This document shows, piece after piece, positions 6,515-10,608 of a DNA stretch of 10,608 nucleotides. This stretch comes from an uncultured Caulobacteraceae bacterium (GTDB lineage Bacteria; Pseudomonadota; Alphaproteobacteria; Caulobacterales; Caulobacteraceae), in the NCBI GenBank assembly GCA_937910255.1, contig CALEOQ010000113.1, positions 1 through 10,608 of the forward strand, in the 5' to 3' direction. Position numbers and translations under genes: made by a program. Under the pieces are notes generated by a model. It did no database searches, was not told where the DNA came from, and saw only the letters and a program-made list of their open reading frames with translations. Within the stretch, counting starts at the first letter, position 1. Every line of letters begins with the position of its first letter.

Positions 6515-9496
6515 ATGTTGAAACGTACATATTTCTGCGGCGGCTCGGTCATGGCCGTCGCCCTGGCCATGGGAGGCGCCGGCTCGGCCCTCGCCCAGGC
6601 TAGCCCGACCGTGGTCGAGGAGGTCGTGGTCACCGGCTCATTCATCGCCGGCACGCCAGAGGACGCCGCCCTGCCGGTGGACGTCCTTGGATCGGCCGAA
6701 CTGGAACGGCAGGGCTCGCCCAGCGTCGTCCAGCTGGTCAAGACCATCAGCGCCTCTCAGTCGGCGCTTGGGGAAAGCAACCGCTATAACGGCGGCGCCG
6801 GCACGGCGACCATCAACCTGCGCGGCCTCGGCGCCTCGCGCACCCTGGTGCTGATGAACGGCCGTCGTCTGGCCGATTCCACCCAGGCCGCCTTCCAGGG
6901 CGGCGGGCAGGATCTTGGCTTTATCCCGACCGCGGCCGTGGGCCGGGTCGAAATCCTGAAGGACGGCGCGGCCGCCACCTACGGCTCCGACGCCGTCGGC
7001 GGCGTGGTCAACTTCATCACCCGCAAGGACCTCGATGGTTTCGAAGTCGATGCGGACTACACCTATATCGACGGTTCGGACGGCGACTACACCCTGGACC
7101 TCGCCTGGGGCAGCCTGTTCGACCGCGGCAATGTGCTGCTCACCGCAGGCTATCGCCACCGCTCGCGCCTCGACATCAACGAGCGCGACTGGGCCCGCAC
7201 CCCAATGGATGCGGTCTATTATGGCGGCTGGTCGGGGTCGTCGAACCCGGGCTACTACGCCACGCCGGGCGGCACGACCTTCTTCCGGGACAATGGCTGT
7301 AACGAGCTTGGCGGCCAGCTGACCGCCGGCGTCACGCCCACCAGCAACACCGCCACGGGCAGCGTCTGCCGCTTCCAGTTCTCGGCCTTTAACGACCTGG
7401 TGAACGAGGAAGACCACTACCAGCTCTATGGTGAGCTGAACTTCGACGTCACCGACAGCATCACCTTCCACGGTGAAGTGGCCTGGAAGCGCAGCGATGT
7501 GCCCAACCAGCGCCTGTCGCCGGCCAACCTGACCACCCAGTTCCCGACGCCGATCTCGGCCGGCGGCACCTCGGGCTCGACGGCGGCCCCGGGCTTCAAC
7601 GGCCAGGTGCCGTTCTTCGTGCCGGCCAGCCACCCGGGTCTGGTGGACCTGCGCACCAACTGCGCCGCCCCGTTGACGGCCGCGCAGTGCGCCCTGATGG
7701 GCGGCGGCGTGACCATGAACAAGTCGGCCTGGCGCGCCATCGCCCATGCCGGCCATCCGACCAATCCCGACGGCGCCGACTATCAGGACATCCAGAACAC
7801 CTCGTTCCGGGTCTCCGGCGGCTTCAAGGGTGAGTTCGACAACGGCATCGGCTGGGACGCGGCCCTCACCTATATGGAGACCGAGTCCACCATCGTCACC
7901 AACGACCTGCTGGTGAACCGCATCCAGCACGCCCTGAACGGCCTGGGCGGCGAAGGTTGTAATCCGGCCACCGGCACGCCTGGCGTCGGCGCCTGCAAGT
8001 ACTTCAACCCCTTCACCAACAGCGTCGCGGTCAGCGCGGTGAACGGCGCCAGCAACCCCTATTATCGTGGGGGCGCCAATCCGCTCGTGATCAATGATCC
8101 GGCCCTGGTGGAATGGCTGTACGGCACCTACACCAATGTCGGCACCAACAACATCATGGTCGCCGACCTGGTCTTCAACGGCGAAACCGGCATCGAACTG
8201 GCCGGCGGCAACGTCGCCTGGGCGGCCGGCGGCCAGTATCGCTACAGCCGTTCGCGCGACGACTGGGAGAACCTCGGCGACGTCCGGGCGACGCCTTGCG
8301 TCGACTCCATCGATGACGGCCTGCCGATCTGCTCGGATCCTGTCGGCCCGTTCGTCTTCTTCGGCGCCCAGGAAGACTATGATGTCGATCGGGACGTGGA
8401 AGCCCTCTTCGCCGAGGTGCGTGTCCCCTTCACCGACAACTTCGAAATGAACGCCGCGATCCGGCACGAGGAATTCGGCGGTCAGGTGGGCTCCACCACC
8501 AACCCGAAGGTTTCCGCGCGCCTCCAGGCCACCGACTGGCTGGCCTTCCGGGCCTCGGCCGGCACCACCTTCCGCGCCCCTGGCCAGACCCAGATCTCGC
8601 CGGGCAGCAGCAAGGGCGTGTCCAACATCGGCGGCAGCTACCGCGCCGTCGTCACCAACAACAATCCGGGCCTGCAACCGGAAACCGCCAAGACCTACAA
8701 CTTCGGCGTTCTGCTCGACACCGGCGCCTTCCGCGCCTCGGTGGACTACTTCAAGTTCGACTTCGAGGATGAGCTGGTCCTGGAACCGACCCAGGCCATC
8801 TACAACTCCCTCGATTGCTCCAATCCGGCCATCGTCGCGCGCTTCATCTTCGATGGGGCCTGCTCGCCGGCCAATGTGATCAATGTCAGCCGCTTCATCG
8901 TCAACGGTCCCTCGACCAAGACGTCGGGCCTCGACTTCAAGGCCCAGTACGACTTCGACGACTTCTTCGGCACCGACATGGTCGACGCCCGCGTCTCGAT
9001 GGGCCTCGATGGCACCTACCTGCTGAGCTACGACCGCAGCGACTTCACCCTCTTTGGGGCTGAGGACGTCGTGATCCAGGAAGCGCAGGATCGGGTGGGC
9101 CGCCACGAACTGACTGGGGAGTTCTATTCCTATCCCCGTCTGCGAGCGACCGGCTTCGTCAACGTCAATGGCGGGCTCTGGAATGTCCGCTACCAGGTCC
9201 AGTACCGTGAAGGCACTGAGATCATCGGCGATGAGTGCCCGGCCAGCGGCGCCAGCGCCGCCTGCCGCTACGATCGCGCCACGGCGACCTTCGTCAATGT
9301 GGGCAAGAGCGACGACTTCTGGCAGCACGACCTGACGGGGCAGTTCGAACTGCCCTGGAACACCACCATCAGCGCTGGCGTCCAGAACATCTTCGATACC
9401 GACCCGCCGTTCGTGCAGTCGATGTACAACTACGACTACACCAACGGGAACCCGCTGGGCCGGACCTTCAAGATCGGCGTCAAGCAGCGCTTCTAG
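6515..9496 (+). CDS. TonB-dependent outer-membrane receptor
   Basis: This is a 993-aa TonB-dependent receptor that would import a scarce ligand across the outer membrane using energy from TonB-ExbB-ExbD. Residues 1-27 are a signal peptide ending ALA. A TonB-box-like EEVVVTG follows at 35-41, then the plug domain (INLRGLG, VLMNGRRLADS, VEILKDGAAATYGSDAVGGV, VNFITRK). A long beta-barrel ends in FKIGVKQRF with the usual terminal Phe. A late-barrel signature FRAPG...NPGLQPETAKTYNFGV is present. The frame is open 21 codons further upstream, but ATG 6515 is preferred: a GGAAGGAA ribosome site ends about 4 bases before it, and the signal peptide begins there. Twelve mature-region Cys residues occur as six close pairs, suggesting disulfide-pinned surface loops. 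The ligand cannot be told; such receptors in Caulobacterales serve carbohydrates, siderophores and peptides. It has its own leader and a strong terminator, so it is probably monocistronic. Confidence 0.95.
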   Translation: MLKRTYFCGGSVMAVALAMGGAGSALAQASPTVVEEVVVTGSFIAGTPEDAALPVDVLGSAELERQGSPSVVQLVKTISASQSALGESNRYNGGAGTATINLRGLGASRTLVLMNGRRLADSTQAAFQGGGQDLGFIPTAAVGRVEILKDGAAATYGSDAVGGVVNFITRKDLDGFEVDADYTYIDGSDGDYTLDLAWGSLFDRGNVLLTAGYRHRSRLDINERDWARTPMDAVYYGGWSGSSNPGYYATPGGTTFFRDNGCNELGGQLTAGVTPTSNTATGSVCRFQFSAFNDLVNEEDHYQLYGELNFDVTDSITFHGEVAWKRSDVPNQRLSPANLTTQFPTPISAGGTSGSTAAPGFNGQVPFFVPASHPGLVDLRTNCAAPLTAAQCALMGGGVTMNKSAWRAIAHAGHPTNPDGADYQDIQNTSFRVSGGFKGEFDNGIGWDAALTYMETESTIVTNDLLVNRIQHALNGLGGEGCNPATGTPGVGACKYFNPFTNSVAVSAVNGASNPYYRGGANPLVINDPALVEWLYGTYTNVGTNNIMVADLVFNGETGIELAGGNVAWAAGGQYRYSRSRDDWENLGDVRATPCVDSIDDGLPICSDPVGPFVFFGAQEDYDVDRDVEALFAEVRVPFTDNFEMNAAIRHEEFGGQVGSTTNPKVSARLQATDWLAFRASAGTTFRAPGQTQISPGSSKGVSNIGGSYRAVVTNNNPGLQPETAKTYNFGVLLDTGAFRASVDYFKFDFEDELVLEPTQAIYNSLDCSNPAIVARFIFDGACSPANVINVSRFIVNGPSTKTSGLDFKAQYDFDDFFGTDMVDARVSMGLDGTYLLSYDRSDFTLFGAEDVVIQEAQDRVGRHELTGEFYSYPRLRATGFVNVNGGLWNVRYQVQYREGTEIIGDECPASGASAACRYDRATATFVNVGKSDDFWQHDLTGQFELPWNTTISAGVQNIFDTDPPFVQSMYNYDYTNGNPLGRTFKIGVKQRF

Positions 9497-9512
9497 GCGT
9501 TGCAGATGTGGG

Positions 9513-9577
9513 CCGGGCGGTGAACCGTCCGGTCCGCACCTCATCGGCGTCGCCCTCGGGCGGCGCCGATTTTCTTT
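9513..9577 (+). terminator. Intrinsic terminator of the receptor gene (tandem hairpins plus T tract)
   Basis: Two stem-loops follow the receptor stop. The first pairs CCGGGCGG (9513-9520) with CCGTCCGG (9525-9532) around TGAA. The second pairs ATCGGCGTCGCC (9543-9554) with GGCGGCGCCGAT (9559-9570) around CTCG: 12 pairs with one wobble. It is followed directly by TTTTCTTT (9570-9577). The T tract is on the + strand side, so it serves the receptor and not the opposing lipoprotein gene, which ends at 9587. Confidence 0.88.
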
Positions 9578-9586
9578 GGGCAGAGC

Positions 9587-9991
9587 CTATGGTCGATCGC
9601 CCGGCGGGAGCGCCGCGGTCTCGATGTCCGTAAGCTTGCGCACCGAGCGCACCATGCAGCTTTGCTGTCCGAACGGGCCTGGGGCCACGATGGTGGCGTC
9701 CATGCCCCGGCAGACCGAGGACCCGCTGCGCGACACCACGGCGAGCTTCTGAGCCCAGTCCATGTCGGGGCAGGGGGAGAACATCTGCATCTGATAGACG
9801 TCGTTGACGCCCACCCGAAGATAGAGGGTCTCGTCATCGGGCGCGCTGAACCCGTTGACGTTTCGCGTGAAGAAGCACTCCCGTCCCTCGGTGGCGGCGT
9901 CCGAGGCGGCGAGTTGGCCGGAGCCGGTCATGGGGGCGCAGGCGGCGGCGGTCATGGCGGCAAGGGCGAGGGCGAAGACAGGCGTACGCAT
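9587..9991 (-). CDS. DUF6491-like putative lipoprotein
   Basis: This 134-aa small secreted protein resembles the DUF6491 family, common and uncharacterised in Caulobacterales and relatives; the family call is from memory of the CFFxRNVNGF and VGVNDVY patterns. Residues 1-17 are a hydrophobic signal (RTPVFALALAAMTAAA) followed by Cys18, giving a plausible though weak lipobox, so the mature protein may be lipid-anchored. Four further Cys (39, 74, 94, 112) lie in ECFF, SPCPDMDW, SSVCRGMD and QQSCMV, probably as two disulfides. The start is the ATG at 9991 because a near-perfect Shine-Dalgarno AAAGGAGGT (9995-10003) stands 3 bases before it; an upstream in-frame TTG at 10006 would put that ribosome site inside the gene. 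It lies downstream of mnmC on the same strand, 75 bases from its stop, and converges on the receptor gene. Confidence 0.82.
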   Translation of the reverse strand: MRTPVFALALAAMTAAACAPMTGSGQLAASDAATEGRECFFTRNVNGFSAPDDETLYLRVGVNDVYQMQMFSPCPDMDWAQKLAVVSRSGSSVCRGMDATIVAPGPFGQQSCMVRSVRKLTDIETAALPPGDRP

Positions 9992-9994
9992 GGG

Positions 9995-10003
9995 ACCTCC
10001 TTT
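9995..10003 (-). promoter_or_regulatory. Strong Shine-Dalgarno deciding the lipoprotein start
   Basis: AAAGGAGGT on the - strand is a near-complete match to the 16S anti-Shine-Dalgarno, 3 bases before ATG 9991. It rules out the longer start at 10006. Confidence 0.8.
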
Positions 10004-10006
10004 CAA

Positions 10007-10024
10007 GCCGGCTCATCAGCCGGC
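10007..10024. repeat. Inverted repeat in the mnmC-lipoprotein gap
   Basis: GCCGGC occurs at 10007-10012 and again at 10019-10024 around a 6-base loop, so the transcript could form a 6-bp stem just upstream of the lipoprotein ribosome site and 41 bases after the mnmC stop. No T tract follows on the - strand. It may mark the end of the mnmC message or affect ribosome access. Confidence 0.4.
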
Positions 10025-10065
10025 GTTCGTTCAAACCCTGTAACGGCTAGCCCCGGATCATGGTT

Positions 10066-10480
10066 TCAATCGGGCGCCGCGGCGTCGGCCGGGCGGCCTC
10101 GCCGCAGAGCCCGGCGGCGGAAACGGTCTGGGTCGATCAGCTCGGCCATCTTGCTGGGCAGGGGCGAGGGCGCGCCGAGGATCTGAGTGGCCACATGCTC
10201 GGCCAGGAGGGGCGCCAGACAGAAACCTCGGGAGCCCAGGCCCGACAGGACGAACAGGCCCTTCTCGCCGCCAGGGACCGGCCCGGCCAGCGGCAGGCGA
10301 TCCGGCGTCACCGCCCGCACCGACGCCCGGCCGGAAAGCGCCGAGCCCTCGACCTCCGTCGCCAACCGGGGCAGCCCCTCCCGAAGGGTTTCCAGATTCC
10401 GCCCGTGGTCTAGGGGGCGCACATCGTCGTCCGTAACGTCGCGATCATGGGTGGCGCCAAAGACGAGCCCCTCGGGCGAG
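10066..10480 (-). CDS. mnmC: MnmC C-terminal part, FAD-dependent oxidoreductase (5'-truncated at contig end)
   Basis: This is the C-terminal 137 residues of the FAD-dependent oxidoreductase of MnmC, which removes the carboxymethyl group from cmnm5s2U at position 34 of certain tRNAs on the way to mnm5s2U. Diagnostic stretches are SVRAVTPDRLPLAGPVP in the middle and LFVLSGLGSRGFCLAPLLAE near the FAD-binding end, followed by LGAPSPLP and LIDPDRF, in the order seen in the C-terminal half of E. coli MnmC. The frame runs on past 10480, but from there it translates sequencing adapter (the known artefact string WSSDVCSSDL), not gene. The true N-terminal part, including the Rossmann glycine motif, is missing, so it cannot be said whether a methyltransferase domain was fused. 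The tail after the family match is Arg-rich (RRRALRRGRP) and ends at the stop at 10066. Confidence 0.9.
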
Positions 10481-10544
10481 AGATCGGAAGAGCACACGTC
10501 TGAACTCCAGTCACGTCGTAATCTCGTATGCCGTCTTCTGCTTG
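10481..10544 (+). other. Illumina TruSeq index adapter (assembly contamination)
   Basis: The block 10481-10514 begins AGATCGGAAGAGCACACG and is the standard TruSeq read-1 3' adapter. It is followed by a 6-base index GTCGTA (10515-10520) and then ATCTCGTATGCCGTC... through CTTG at 10544, the flow-cell P7 complement. Order, orientation and length all match read-through from a short library insert. This is synthetic DNA and not part of the genome. Confidence 0.98.
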
Positions 10545-10608
10545 AAAAAAAAAAATGACACCTATCCCCCCCCCCCCCCCCCCCCGCATGCATGTCGAGT
10601 GCGTACTG
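10545..10608. other. Post-adapter artefact tail (A run, 20-base C run, unplaced sequence)
   Basis: Eleven A (10545-10555) directly follow the adapter, as happens when a sequencer reads past the end of a template. Then come TGACACCTAT, twenty consecutive C (10566-10585) and 23 bases of unrelated sequence. None of it resembles the neighbouring genome, and it should be trimmed with the adapter. Confidence 0.9.

Noticed and set aside
2540..9496. A single copper operon reaching from the oxidase to the TonB-dependent receptor
   Set aside because: Gaps of 212 and 455 bases, a 14-bp hairpin and the receptor's own leader argue for separate units; nothing in the receptor sequence points to copper.
6638..9544. 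A very long open frame on the - strand opposite the TonB-dependent receptor
   Set aside because: It mirrors the receptor almost end to end, has no family-like motifs, and is the usual by-product of high-GC third positions on the other strand.
10566..10585. Twenty-base C run as a phase-variable tract
   Set aside because: It lies beyond the sequencing adapter and is therefore an artefact, not genomic sequence.

Overview
The window looks like the end of a draft contig from a high-GC alphaproteobacterium, most likely in Caulobacterales (Caulobacter, Phenylobacterium or Brevundimonas type). Reasons are the strong G/C third-position bias over most of the window, a PcoA/PcoB-like copper pair, a large TonB-dependent receptor, a DUF6491-like small lipoprotein common in that order, and an alphaproteobacterial-style MnmC. 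The assignment is inference from protein character, with no database search.

Layout. (1) 1-1940: three unlinked orphan genes on the + strand: a zinc-knuckle-like protein open at the left edge, a small integral membrane protein, and a small acidic soluble protein. Gaps are long and codon use is more relaxed than in the rest, as expected of accessory DNA. (2) 1328-1374 and 2012-2058: a 47-bp direct repeat with one mismatch. The right copy is the true 3' end of a four-helix membrane protein gene on the - strand (2025-2417); the left copy is a detached duplicate, so the repeats bracket the single orphan gene at 1481-1939. (3) 2495-5280: a copper-resistance operon. A pseudo-palindrome with C/G tracts overlaps a -10-like hexamer, followed by a Tat-exported CopA/PcoA multicopper oxidase and, overlapping by ATGA, a CopB/PcoB outer-membrane protein. 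(4) 5493-6059: a RimJ/RimL-type GNAT acetyltransferase, followed by a 14-bp hairpin. (5) 6145-6514: a gene-poor, less GC-rich leader. (6) 6515-9496: a 993-aa TonB-dependent receptor closed by a strong intrinsic terminator. (7) On the - strand, a DUF6491-like lipoprotein (9587-9991) and the C-terminal part of mnmC (from 10066).

The genome stops at 10480. Bases 10481-10544 are a complete Illumina TruSeq index adapter with a 6-base index, followed by an A run, a 20-base C run and unrelated sequence. The mnmC fragment is cut by this junction, and any protein predicted across it is artificial.

How the genes work together: the oxidase probably detoxifies Cu(I) in the periplasm while CopB binds or exports copper at the outer membrane, under a metal-responsive repressor not in the window. 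The other genes have no clear pathway link. I found no convincing new multi-gene system. The points most worth checking are the repeat-bracketed orphan gene, the candidate copper operator and the adapter-chimeric end.
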